Part shown: in pieces, positions 45,338 through 53,986 of the stretch
Position numbering within the stretch: position 1 is the first letter of the stretch
How the letters are laid out: each line of letters starts with the position of its first letter
NCBI GenBank assembly: GCA_905213875.1
Contig: CAJMJN010000004.1
Coordinates: forward strand, 3,637 to 67,636
Direction of reading: 5' to 3'
Length of the DNA: 64,000 nucleotides
Origin: an uncultured Clostridium sp.
GTDB lineage: Bacteria; Bacillota; Clostridia; TANB77; CAG-508
Notes under the pieces: model-generated
Seen by the model: only the letters and a program-made list of their open reading frames with translations
What the model was told of the DNA's origin: nothing
Databases searched by the model: none
Translations under genes and position numbers: made by a program

Positions 45338-46213
45338 TTATATATTTTTTAAATATTCTTTAATGAATTTTTTATCTACCTTTGTCAATTCACCTTTTAG
45401 ATAAATTAAGTTTAATTTTAGGCTAGGCAATTCTATTGGCATTTCAACTTCATATAATTCTTTATTATTTAATTCATTCTTTACAGCCTCTTTTATAACA
45501 TATGCAATTCCCATATTTTTCTTAACTGCTTCAACTCTTACTTCGGTTGCATCACACATTATATCAGCATTAATATTAACATTGTATTCTTTTAAAAGTT
45601 CCTTTAATCGTTTTGTTGCTTTTGTATTTTCAAGGTTTAAAATACAATTCAATTTTTCAATTTCTTTTATATCTGCAATTTTCAATGGTGCTTTTGAAAC
45701 AAATATATTATTAATTTTTAATAATTCTTCTATTTCAATATTGCTATTTTCAATCTCTGTATCTATTATTGCAAAATCAATTTCATGATTTTGCAACAAA
45801 CTCATCATTTTGTTTATATCAACTTCACATATTATTTTTATATTAAGATCTGGATAATCCCTCTTAACTTTTTCTATTTTTTCCATTAGTAAATAACTTG
45901 TAAAATGTGATGGGCATCCTATTTTTATGCAGCCACTTGATATATCATTCTTATCCTTTGCTAATTTTTCTGCAAAGTCAAATCCTGATATTGATTTATT
46001 TACTATTTCATATAATTCTTTGCCATTTTCTGTTAGAGTTACTCCTTTGTTTTCCCTATTAAATAGTTTTAAATTTAATTGTTCTTCTAAATTTGATATT
46101 TGTGTACTAACATTTGGAACTGATAATCCTAATTTCTCTGCTGCCTCTGAATAACTTTTGGATTGAGCAACTTTACAAAATATTCTATATAAGTTCAAAT
46201 TTACATTTGACAT
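45338..46213 (-). CDS. LysR-family transcriptional regulator
   Basis: The N-terminal winged HTH (NLYRIFCKVAQSKSYSEAAEKLGLSVPNVSTQISNLEEQLNLKLFNRENKGVTLTENG) is typical LysR. The rest is the two-lobed effector-binding domain. The length of 291 is normal. It follows the CYTH gene by 12 bases and ends at a terminator before the radical SAM gene, so it may regulate either. The effector is unknown. Confidence 0.88.
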   Translation of the reverse strand: MSNVNLNLYRIFCKVAQSKSYSEAAEKLGLSVPNVSTQISNLEEQLNLKLFNRENKGVTLTENGKELYEIVNKSISGFDFAEKLAKDKNDISSGCIKIGCPSHFTSYLLMEKIEKVKRDYPDLNIKIICEVDINKMMSLLQNHEIDFAIIDTEIENSNIEIEELLKINNIFVSKAPLKIADIKEIEKLNCILNLENTKATKRLKELLKEYNVNINADIMCDATEVRVEAVKKNMGIAYVIKEAVKNELNNKELYEVEMPIELPSLKLNLIYLKGELTKVDKKFIKEYLKNI

Positions 46214-46225
46214 ACAATCACACTC

Positions 46226-46795
46226 CTATAAAATTTTTCTTAATTCTATTTCAGCTTTCTTTATAAAATAATCATTTGTATCTACTGGAAGATTTAATCT
46301 TTCCAACTCTTGTTTTATTTTATCTATTGTATCTAATTGTTCATTTTCTTCAATCTCAATTAGCTTATCACCATTTAGTACATCTTTTATACATATTTGC
46401 AACTCATTTTTCTTATAAAGATAATCCATTTCCTTAATTTGCATAATTGCTTTATAATCAATTGCTTCTAAAAATTTTTTTCCATCATTTGAATCTATAA
46501 TTTTACAATCAACTTTACTTTGTTTTACTATATTTCCTTCTTGATCAATTTCTTTTTTCTTATATGTTAGTTTACTTTCTCTATATTTGTTTGGAATGTA
46601 TCCTTCAACATTTCGTAAAATTATTGCTTTACTTAATATATCTCGTTCTGACATATTCTTTATATTAATTGTATTCGGTATATAATAAATATCGTCCAGT
46701 AAATATCTTTCTACAAATTGAAATCCTTTGCTTTCTAATATTTTGCATATTTCTTCTACAGTACATTTTAATTTGACTGTTATTTCATTACTCAA
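46226..46795 (-). CDS. CYTH-domain protein 1
   Basis: A 189-residue protein with a CYTH-like pattern. The start EITVKLKCTVEEICKILESKGF resembles the ExExK opening strand, then alternating Lys/Glu strands (ILRNVEGYIPNKYRESKLTYKKKEID ... KLIEIEENE). CYTH tunnels bind and often hydrolyse triphosphates, or cyclise ATP in class IV adenylate cyclases. The opening motif is degenerate (one Glu, not two). A second copy (62068-62658) lies at the other end of the cluster. The substrate is unknown. Confidence 0.65.
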   Translation of the reverse strand: MSNEITVKLKCTVEEICKILESKGFQFVERYLLDDIYYIPNTINIKNMSERDILSKAIILRNVEGYIPNKYRESKLTYKKKEIDQEGNIVKQSKVDCKIIDSNDGKKFLEAIDYKAIMQIKEMDYLYKKNELQICIKDVLNGDKLIEIEENEQLDTIDKIKQELERLNLPVDTNDYFIKKAEIELRKIL

Positions 46796-46912
46796 CTTAA
46801 TATATCTCCTTTACAGTATCACTCTTAAATTATAACATATTATGTAAATTTTGTAAAGTTTTAACCAGTCTCTTTTCTCCTTTATTCCCTTAATATATTG
46901 CTTTTTATAAAA

Positions 46913-46938
46913 CAAAAAAGATTAGCACTACGCTAACC
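46913..46938 (-). terminator. Terminator after the Xre gene
   Basis: On the minus strand GGTTAGC-GTAGT-GCTAATC is followed by TTTTTTG. It overlaps the stop codon region. Confidence 0.6.
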
Positions 46939-47195
46939 TACTCTTCCTCTTTTAAAAAGTCATCTAACTTTTTATCAAATAAAATACTAAATTTAATCAA
47001 CAATTTTAATGAGCATGTTTTTACTTCATCATTTAGTGATTCAATTCTTCTTAAATAATCGTGGGACATATCCAATATTTCTGCTACTTCCATTAATGAC
47101 ATTCCACTTTCTTTTCTATACTTTTTTATATTTTTGTATATAATAGGCATATAATCTTTTGATAATAATGCCTTTAACTTTTCGTTATTCTCCAT
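46938..47195 (-). CDS. Xre-family HTH regulator
   Basis: An 85-residue protein. The HTH is YKNIKKYRKESGMSLMEVAEILDMSHDYLRRIESLNDE. An acidic C-terminal tail follows. It may bind its own upstream region, where a GACAA-GTT-TTGTC palindrome overlaps a possible -35 element. It is probably a maintenance or switch regulator of the element. Confidence 0.75.
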   Translation of the reverse strand: MENNEKLKALLSKDYMPIIYKNIKKYRKESGMSLMEVAEILDMSHDYLRRIESLNDEVKTCSLKLLIKFSILFDKKLDDFLKEEE

Positions 47196-47255
47196 TTAAA
47201 ACACCTCTTAACAAACTTATTTTTCCATAAATTAGATAAAAAATATGTAACTTAT

Positions 47256-47285
47256 TTGTCCCATTTAGTGTTTTTATGGTATAAT
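47256..47285 (+). promoter_or_regulatory. Plus-strand promoter of unknown target
   Basis: TTGTCC at 47256-47261 and TATAAT at 47280-47285 are 18 bases apart. A terminator hairpin at 47349-47386 lies about 65-95 bases downstream, so it may drive a short RNA antisense to the Xre region rather than a gene. Confidence 0.35.
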
Positions 47286-47348
47286 ACTGAATAGTAATAA
47301 AAAAGTGGCGATTTTTGACAAGTTTTGTCGATTGTATTGATTATTTGT

Positions 47349-47386
47349 AAAAAAGTATTACTATATACTTATAGCAATTACTTTTT
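47349..47386. terminator. Bidirectional hairpin at the end of the second Xre gene
   Basis: AAAAAGTATT and ACTAT pair with ATAG and AATTACTTTTTT. The right arm covers the stop codon of the gene at 47378. Confidence 0.5.
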
Positions 47387-47635
47387 TCGATGAATATCGA
47401 CTCTTGGCTCTAGTTTATTTGCTTTTGGATTGGCAATAAAAAGCAAATAAGGATCTACATCAAGTGCTTTTGCTATATTTTCAATAGTAGGAATTGATGG
47501 ACTGTATTTTCCTTGTTCAATATCTGATATATAATGTGTACTTAAACCAGACAACTCTCCTAACTTTTCTTGTGAGTAGTCTTGCATAAATCTATAATAC
47601 TTTACATTTTTGCGAAAAATATCTATTAACTTCAT
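47378..47635 (-). CDS. Xre-family HTH regulator (Cro/CI type)
   Basis: An 85-residue protein with a clear HTH: NVKYYRFMQDYSQEKLGELSGLSTHYISDIEQGKYSPSIPTIENIAKALDVDPYLLF. The basic tail is short. It has the form of phage repressor-type regulators and is divergent from the membrane-anchored receiver-like gene at 47797. Confidence 0.85.
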   Translation of the reverse strand: MKLIDIFRKNVKYYRFMQDYSQEKLGELSGLSTHYISDIEQGKYSPSIPTIENIAKALDVDPYLLFIANPKANKLEPRVDIHRKK

Positions 47636-47796
47636 TATATATCACCACACTTTCTAATACCATTCTTTTTAGTATGGTATAATTTTGTAGCAATATTCAC
47701 AATGAAGTATATAGCCCAAACATTTTTCTATTATAATAAAATACTTTAAAAATCCCAGTATTTTTATTAAAATTTATAGAAAGGAATTCATAAAAA

Positions 47797-48426
47797 ATGT
47801 TGTATTTTTTTATTGGTCTTAGTATTGTATTTTTTGTGCTTATAATCATATTATTTTATAAGATAAATACCTATAATAATAAATTAGCTAAACTAAATAA
47901 CACTATTTCACAAAAGGAAAGTAAGATTTCTTTTCTTAATAATGAAATTACAAGGCTAAAAAATTCAGCACAAATATTAGAAGAAAAAGAATTTGAATCT
48001 TTAAAGTCAAATCCTTTTAAATTCTCTGAAATTCCAGAAGAATATAACGGAAAATTTGAAGGTAAAAAAGCCTTAATTGGTAATTATGATAATTTTTCTT
48101 CTAAATTAACTCGTACAATGTTAATGAATTTTGGAATTTCGGCAGATATTGTTACTACAGGTATTGATATATATGACAGAATAAAAAATGGTTGTACATA
48201 TGATATTATTTTTACAAACAATATTTATCAAAAAGGCTATACTGGTCCTGAATTATTACATAAATTAAAAAACATTAACGGTTTTAAAACCCCAGTTATT
48301 ATTCATACTATATCACATGATGCAAGAGAATACTTTGTAAATACTATTGGTTTTGATGATTATTTAGAAAAGCCAATAAAATATGAAGAACTTAAAAATA
48401 TCTTAAACAAATTTTTAAATACTTAA
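47797..48426 (+). CDS. Membrane-anchored coiled-coil protein with an Asp-less receiver domain
   Basis: An N-terminal membrane segment (residues 2-22) leads to a coiled coil (about 25-65) and a CheY-like domain (about 90-205): KKALIGNYDNFSSKLTRTMLMNFG ... YDIIFTNNIYQKGYTGPELLHKL ... LEKPIKYEELKNIL. The phosphoacceptor position reads Asn (FTNN) although the late Lys-Pro is kept. It therefore probably works by protein contact rather than phosphorylation. AAAGGAATT precedes the start. A receiver anchored directly to the membrane without an output domain is unusual. Confidence 0.6.
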   Translation: MLYFFIGLSIVFFVLIIILFYKINTYNNKLAKLNNTISQKESKISFLNNEITRLKNSAQILEEKEFESLKSNPFKFSEIPEEYNGKFEGKKALIGNYDNFSSKLTRTMLMNFGISADIVTTGIDIYDRIKNGCTYDIIFTNNIYQKGYTGPELLHKLKNINGFKTPVIIHTISHDAREYFVNTIGFDDYLEKPIKYEELKNILNKFLNT

Positions 48427-48429
48427 GAA

Positions 48430-48456
48430 AAGAGCCACTTCAAAAGTTGGCTCTTT
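48430..48456 (+). terminator. Terminator after the receiver-like gene
   Basis: AAGAGCCA-CTT pairs with AAGT-TGGCTCTTT, between convergent genes. Confidence 0.6.
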
Positions 48457-48469
48457 AATATATTATAAA

Positions 48470-49108
48470 TTAATATTTAAACATCAGATTTTCTATATCA
48501 TTAATATTTTGTTTCTCATTAATTATTATTTTAAAAACTTCTGGTGCTTCAATTTGTTTATTAATAATTACTTTATCTTTAAATTTTAAACACTTTCTTT
48601 TTTCGTTATCAATATTTATCAGTTCGCACCATTTCATAAGTAAAAATATTATAGAAGCACCATGAGAAAAAATTGCAATTGTCTTACCTTTATTTTCATT
48701 AATTATATGCATAAAAGTTTTATACATTCTGTCAGTAACTTCTTTTCTGCTTTCTCCCTCTACATTTTTGATTTTTTCATCATAATATTGTTTCAAAGTT
48801 ATATCTTCTGCATATTTAGGATTCCCATATTTTCTCTCATTTAAATTTCTATTAACATGAATTTTTTTATCCAACCTTTCTGCTAAATACTTTGCAGTTT
48901 GTATTGTCCTAACATAACTACTTGAATATATCACATCTACTTTATCAAATTCCTTTTGTTTACTTAATATGTTTGCCTTTCTTTCTCCTTCTGCACTTAG
49001 TATTCTTTTTTCTCTAGTTATTTGATAATTCTCATCATCATAGTATCTATCAATATATTTCATATCTAATTTTTCCGAGTGCCTAATTAAATAAACTATT
49101 GTGTTCAT
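48470..49108 (-). CDS. Histidine phosphatase superfamily protein
   Basis: A phosphoglycerate-mutase-fold phosphatase. The catalytic His lies in LIRHSE (RHS rather than RHG), YSSSYVRTIQTAKYLAE follows, and the second catalytic His is in IFSHGASI. The length of 212 is normal. It is the last gene of the large minus-strand cluster, 29 bases after the UDP-glucose dehydrogenase gene. A phosphorylated sugar or other product of the cluster is a reasonable substrate, but that is inferred. Confidence 0.82.
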   Translation of the reverse strand: MNTIVYLIRHSEKLDMKYIDRYYDDENYQITREKRILSAEGERKANILSKQKEFDKVDVIYSSSYVRTIQTAKYLAERLDKKIHVNRNLNERKYGNPKYAEDITLKQYYDEKIKNVEGESRKEVTDRMYKTFMHIINENKGKTIAIFSHGASIIFLLMKWCELINIDNEKRKCLKFKDKVIINKQIEAPEVFKIIINEKQNINDIENLMFKY

Positions 49109-49137
49109 ATCAAAACCTCGATTCTATATCTAAAAAA

Positions 49138-50304
49138 TCAATCTCTAAAATAAATATCTCTTGTATAAACCTTATCCATTACATCAGCTAATTCATCTTC
49201 TATTCTATTGGCAATTATAATCGAACTATTTTCTTTAAATGATTTTATATCCCTTACTATTTTACAATTTTTATAATTTTCATTTTCATATTGTGGCTCA
49301 TATATTATTATGTTTTTGTTCTTTTCTATAAGCATATCTATTATGTCAAATATAGCACTTGTCCTAAAATTGTCTGAATCTTTTTTCATTGATAATTTAT
49401 ATATGCCAATAATTTTAGGCTCTTTGCTTAATATTTCTTTTACAATATGTTGTTTTCTTGTAGCATTACTATTCACAATCGCAGTAATAAGATTTTCAGG
49501 TACATCTTTGTAATTAGCTTTTAGTTGCTTGGTATCTTTAGGTAAACAATATCCACCATATCCAAAAGATGGATTATTGTAAAAATCCCCTATTCTTTGA
49601 TCCATGCATACACCTTCTATTAAATTTTTTGTATTCAAGCCTTTTATTTCTGCATATGTATCTAATTCATTAAAATATGCAATTCTTAATGCCAAGTATG
49701 TATTAGAAAATAATTTTACAGCTTCTGCTTCTGTTGATTTCATAAATTTTATTGCTACATCTTTTTTTAATGAAGCTTTTTTCAATAACTCTGCAAACTT
49801 TTTCGCTTGTTCATTTTTATCTCCCAAAATAATTCTAGATGGGTATAAATTATCATATAATGCTTTTCCTTCTCTTAAGAACTCTGGTGAAAATATAATA
49901 TTATTCATGTTATGCTTTCTTTTCATTTTTTCTGTAAATCCTACTGGAACAGTAGATTTAATTATTATTGTTGTTGATATTTTCATATTTTTTATTTTTT
50001 CTATAATTTCTTCTACCAGAGAAGTATCAAAAAAATTATTTTTTTCATCATAATTTGTTGGCATACAAATTATAATGAAATCTGCGTTACAAAAAGCATC
50101 TTTATAATCTAATGTTGCTCTTAAATTTAATTTCTTCGTTCTTAGATATTTTTCTATATATTTATCTTCAATAGGACTTATTTTACTATTTATTTTATCC
50201 ACTTTATCTTCTATAATATCTAATGCCACAACTTCATTATATTGACTTAACAATGTAGCCAAAGATAATCCAACATATCCTACTCCTGCTATTGCAATTT
50301 TCAT
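49138..50304 (-). CDS. ugd: UDP-glucose 6-dehydrogenase
   Basis: It oxidises UDP-glucose to UDP-glucuronate with NAD. The N-terminal Rossmann motif is IAGVGYVGLSLA, the catalytic Cys is in FGYGGYCLPKD, and STVPVGFTEK is present. The length of 388 fits. The ATG at 50304 has GAGGTG upstream, so the in-frame GTG at 50313 is less likely. It follows the UDP-glucuronate epimerase gene by 11 bases. A UDP-N-acetylmannosamine dehydrogenase cannot be fully excluded, but the pairing favours Ugd. Confidence 0.85.
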   Translation of the reverse strand: MKIAIAGVGYVGLSLATLLSQYNEVVALDIIEDKVDKINSKISPIEDKYIEKYLRTKKLNLRATLDYKDAFCNADFIIICMPTNYDEKNNFFDTSLVEEIIEKIKNMKISTTIIIKSTVPVGFTEKMKRKHNMNNIIFSPEFLREGKALYDNLYPSRIILGDKNEQAKKFAELLKKASLKKDVAIKFMKSTEAEAVKLFSNTYLALRIAYFNELDTYAEIKGLNTKNLIEGVCMDQRIGDFYNNPSFGYGGYCLPKDTKQLKANYKDVPENLITAIVNSNATRKQHIVKEILSKEPKIIGIYKLSMKKDSDNFRTSAIFDIIDMLIEKNKNIIIYEPQYENENYKNCKIVRDIKSFKENSSIIIANRIEDELADVMDKVYTRDIYFRD

Positions 50305-50315
50305 ATTATTCACCT

Positions 50316-51368
50316 CTATTGCATATAATAATCTTTATACCATTTAGCAAATTTTTTTAATCCTTCTCTTAATGATGTACTTGGTTTAAAATTCATATCA
50401 TCTTCCATTTGCTTTGTATCTGCATAAGTTATAGGTACATCCCCGGGTTGCATCGCCACTAATTCCTTATGAATTTCAAAATCATAATTTTGGGGTAAAA
50501 CTTTTGCCTCAATTAATTCTTCTTGTAATATATTAATAAAATCCAATAAATTTTCAGGTTGACCTTTTCCAATATTATATATTTTATATGGAGGTATTGG
50601 TAATCCATCTTCTCCGTTCTTTTTTATTGGAATCTTATTTATTGTTCTTATTATTCCTTCTACTATATCATCTATGTAAGTAAAATCTCGTTCACATTTT
50701 CCATAATTATATATTTGAATTTTTTCACCATTTAATAGTTTATTTGTGAATTTAAAATATGCCATATCAGGTCTACCTGCTGGTCCATATACTGTAAAAA
50801 ATCTCAAACCTGTTGTTGGAATATTATATAATTTTGAATAGCTATATGCTAAAAGTTCATTAGACTTTTTTGTTGCTGCATATAATGATACAGGCATATC
50901 TGTTTTATCATCTGTAGAATACGGTATTTTTTTATTTACTCCATAAACAGATGAACTTGATGCATATACTAAATGTTCTATTTCATATTTTCTGCAACAT
51001 TCTAATATATTATAAAATCCTATAATATTTGATTGTATATATTCATCAGGATTAGTTATACTATATCTAACTCCTGCCTGTGCTGCCAAATTTACAACAA
51101 TATCTGGCTTATATTTTTCAAATATCTGTCCTATTTTTTCTTTATTCGCTATATCACATTTAATAAATTCAAATTTATCAAATTTTTGTAATTCTGATAG
51201 TCTATATTCTTTTAATTTTACATCATAATAATCATTTAAATTATCAATACCTATTATATGTATCTTTTCATTTTTCAAATTTAATATTCTTTTTGCAAGA
51301 TTTGCTCCAATAAATCCTGCAACTCCAGTAATTAAATACACTTTTATTTTATCGTTCACATTCTTCAC
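50316..51368 (-). CDS. UDP-glucuronate 4-epimerase-like enzyme
   Basis: An extended short-chain dehydrogenase with ITGVAGFIGANLA for NAD, ASSSSVYG and the YxxxK pair in YAATKKS. Features such as NDYYDVKLKEYRLSEL, PAGRPDMAYFKF and YNYGKCERDFTYIDD are typical of UDP-glucuronate 4-epimerases. With the adjacent dehydrogenase it would give UDP-galacturonate. Starts at GTG 51368 or GTG 51359, both after AAAGGA. It overlaps the preceding kinase gene by 20 bases. Confidence 0.82.
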   Translation of the reverse strand: MKNVNDKIKVYLITGVAGFIGANLAKRILNLKNEKIHIIGIDNLNDYYDVKLKEYRLSELQKFDKFEFIKCDIANKEKIGQIFEKYKPDIVVNLAAQAGVRYSITNPDEYIQSNIIGFYNILECCRKYEIEHLVYASSSSVYGVNKKIPYSTDDKTDMPVSLYAATKKSNELLAYSYSKLYNIPTTGLRFFTVYGPAGRPDMAYFKFTNKLLNGEKIQIYNYGKCERDFTYIDDIVEGIIRTINKIPIKKNGEDGLPIPPYKIYNIGKGQPENLLDFINILQEELIEAKVLPQNYDFEIHKELVAMQPGDVPITYADTKQMEDDMNFKPSTSLREGLKKFAKWYKDYYMQ

Positions 51369-51957
51369 TTTCCTTTATATCAACTCTCTCATCTATTCTT
51401 TTCAATATTTGATTTAATACTTGTTTTCTATTTTTAGATGTATCTATATACTCTATCCCATATTTAGGGCATTCTTTCTTTAATAATTGATTCTTCTCAT
51501 TCCATTTGTCAGCATTTGTTGATAAATTCTCATCTGATATTCCATATGTCCAATCTTTTTCTGTATCATATTCTCTACATAATTGCATAATTCCTTGTTT
51601 GTCAAGATCTCCATGTCCTAAACAAACACAAATTAAATTTCCCATGTCAAGTAGTTCTTTTGCATATTTAGGCTCTAGTTGTCCACTTTCAAGAATAGTT
51701 CCATAATTTTTAGTATCTTGCTTTATGGAAGATTTATAAATTTCTAATATAATCCTTTGAAATTTATCACTATGTACTAATTCTTTTCTTGCTTTTATGT
51801 TTTTAGTATAATATTCCTCTCTACCTGTTCCTCTTATTATTCCCCATATAATTGAATCTGCATGAATTATATTATACTGATTAAATTCATCTTTAATCAT
51901 ATTCCCTAATGTTGTTTTTCCCGCTCTTGCTACTCCTATTATTAAAACATTTTTCAT
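51349..51957 (-). CDS. P-loop kinase (nucleoside/shikimate-kinase-like)
   Basis: A 202-residue protein with Walker A GVARAGKTTLGNMI at the N-terminus and a small-molecule-kinase-like plan. ILESGQLEPKYAKELLDMGNLICVCLGHG holds the probable Walker B/core strand. The substrate is unknown. It overlaps the epimerase gene and lies 21 bases after the oxidoreductase gene. It may phosphorylate a cluster intermediate. Confidence 0.65.
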   Translation of the reverse strand: MKNVLIIGVARAGKTTLGNMIKDEFNQYNIIHADSIIWGIIRGTGREEYYTKNIKARKELVHSDKFQRIILEIYKSSIKQDTKNYGTILESGQLEPKYAKELLDMGNLICVCLGHGDLDKQGIMQLCREYDTEKDWTYGISDENLSTNADKWNEKNQLLKKECPKYGIEYIDTSKNRKQVLNQILKRIDERVDIKESEECER

Positions 51958-51978
51958 ATTAAATAAGTTCCTCCAATT

Positions 51979-52947
51979 TTATAAATATAAATTCATTTCA
52001 TTTGAAAAGTCTTTTATTTCATCTTTATATTTTTGTGATATTACATCTGTATTAAAGTATCTATATATATCTAATAAACACTCATACATATTATCATCAA
52101 AATCAATTTTTTCACTATGTATTACTTTATTGTTTTGAATAATAGAAACATTTCCATCTTTTAATTTATTCAAATCTTTATCATAAAACAAAAATTCTCC
52201 TTTAATAACAATGTTATTTTCACATATAACAATTACTTCCCTAATTTTGGTATTCGTTGCAAAATCACTCTCATGAATTACATAAACATCATTTTTCTTT
52301 GTAAAAATTTTACTATAGCCATGTTTTTCTAGTATTCTATTTCCTCTTTCCATGGCTTTTTCTTCTTCAAGTAGCACTTGAGTATCTTTAGGATTATCTA
52401 GCAGAAACTGTGAAATATATACTTGATGTGGTATATCATGTTCTATATTTCTTGTGACTTTTTTGTACATTCCCCTACCATTGAAGCTTTCTTCTGTCCT
52501 GTTTTTAGAAAAATTTGTATAAATAATAACTGGTTTTAATTCTTTTTGAACTATATATTCTTTAATTTTCATAACAATTTTTGAATACTCATAATTATGC
52601 ACCATTGCGATATTTAAATCGTCATTTTCTTCAAAAAACTCCTTATTTACAATAAATGGTTTTTCGACCAATATATCTCTAATATTTAATTGTTTACATT
52701 CCATTATAATATCTAAAAATACACTTTTAGGAGTACATATATCAACAATAATATTGTTAACATCTAGTTTTTCTTTTTTTATTGTGCTTTCTATACTAGA
52801 ATATACTTTTGAATCTTTTATATTTTCATTTTTTATTTTACCATCAATATCTACAAAATAAATTCTTCCTATTTTTTCAAACTTTTTATATGAATAATAA
52901 TGCAAAAAACCTGCTTTTCCTGTTCCTACAATAATTATATCTTTCAT
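51979..52947 (-). CDS. Gfo/Idh/MocA-type oxidoreductase
   Basis: The N-terminal Rossmann fold is IIIVGTGKAGFLHYYSYKKF. The EKPF motif at about residue 93 (DILVEKPFIV) is the family's lysine-containing signature. HDIPHQVYISQF provides a plausible His/Asp pair. The length of 322 fits. Such enzymes oxidise sugars, inositols or related alcohols with NAD(P). It follows the first CotS/APH-like kinase gene by 14 bases. Confidence 0.72.
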   Translation of the reverse strand: MKDIIIVGTGKAGFLHYYSYKKFEKIGRIYFVDIDGKIKNENIKDSKVYSSIESTIKKEKLDVNNIIVDICTPKSVFLDIIMECKQLNIRDILVEKPFIVNKEFFEENDDLNIAMVHNYEYSKIVMKIKEYIVQKELKPVIIYTNFSKNRTEESFNGRGMYKKVTRNIEHDIPHQVYISQFLLDNPKDTQVLLEEEKAMERGNRILEKHGYSKIFTKKNDVYVIHESDFATNTKIREVIVICENNIVIKGEFLFYDKDLNKLKDGNVSIIQNNKVIHSEKIDFDDNMYECLLDIYRYFNTDVISQKYKDEIKDFSNEMNLYL

Positions 52948-52961
52948 TTTTTACTCCTTTT

Positions 52962-53984
52962 TTACTCTAATAACTTTTTTGATATTTCATCTGCTTTTTT
53001 ATATAAATCTCTACAAATATTAGTCCTATAAAAAGCAAACTCCAAATATTCATCTTTATTTTCTATATTTTTAAAATATTCACTATATCCAAATGTACTT
53101 CTTGCTAATTGTATCAAATATACATATGGTAAATATTTAAAATCATATTCATTTAATTCAGTAAATTCTGCTACTTTTTTTGTATATTCAACTAAATTAT
53201 CAACATCTATTTTTCCATCTTTAGCATCTTTATCTATATAACTATAAGATCTAGCAATCTCCCAAACAATTGGTAATCTTTTTGTTTTAATAAAATCTAA
53301 TATAACTCTTATTTTATCCTCATTATCATAAATAAATTGTAAACTACTATAATCGCCATGTGATACTTTATGAGTTATATTCTTTATATCTTCTGCATTT
53401 ATAGTTTTACTTAATTTAACTAATAATTCTTTTTTAAAAATAATATCCATTTTTATTTTTTCTGAAATTTTTGAATTATCCAATTTAGATAATATTTCAT
53501 CATATTTTTTATTTGCTTTTTCAAATTCTTCGTTTGAATACCAATCTAGTATGTTAACATTATCATCTATCTTATAATTTTTAAATCCTTCTATAATTAA
53601 CCCTAAATATCTTGCTGATTCCAATATTTGTTCATGATTTCCTTTGTTTTTTTCAAAAACTTGTCCTTCTACAAATTTTTGAACCACTATCACTTTTCCT
53701 TTATGTACAAAATATAATTCATTGTTATTATTTTTTAAATATATTGGCAATGGAACTTGCGAATTTTTTCTTAAATATTCTATTGAATTTATTTCTTTTA
53801 AAACATTTTCTTTTGAATATTTTGACTGAAATTCTTTTACTATAAATTTTTCATTATTTGATATAATTTTAAATATATTTGCTGTTCCTTTATTTATTTT
53901 TTCTATTTTTTCAACCTTTATCCCATACTTTTTGTTCAGTTCTATTTGTAATTCTTTTTTAGAAAAAGTTGTTTTTTCAATCAT
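52962..53984 (-). CDS. CotS/aminoglycoside-phosphotransferase-like kinase 1
   Basis: A 340-residue APH-fold kinase with IEKINKGTANIFKI (nucleotide strands), KFVEGQVFEKN and the catalytic HGDYSSLQF and VILDFIKTKRLP (HGD and DFD-like). The general form is that of CotS/YutH spore-coat kinases and choline/homoserine kinases. It is paralogous to the gene at 60507-61553 with shared GTANIFKI, IWE..RSYSYID and NELNEYD..Y stretches. It overlaps nothing and lies two bases after the HprK-like gene. Confidence 0.72.
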   Translation of the reverse strand: MIEKTTFSKKELQIELNKKYGIKVEKIEKINKGTANIFKIISNNEKFIVKEFQSKYSKENVLKEINSIEYLRKNSQVPLPIYLKNNNNELYFVHKGKVIVVQKFVEGQVFEKNKGNHEQILESARYLGLIIEGFKNYKIDDNVNILDWYSNEEFEKANKKYDEILSKLDNSKISEKIKMDIIFKKELLVKLSKTINAEDIKNITHKVSHGDYSSLQFIYDNEDKIRVILDFIKTKRLPIVWEIARSYSYIDKDAKDGKIDVDNLVEYTKKVAEFTELNEYDFKYLPYVYLIQLARSTFGYSEYFKNIENKDEYLEFAFYRTNICRDLYKKADEISKKLLE

Positions 53985-53986
53985 TC

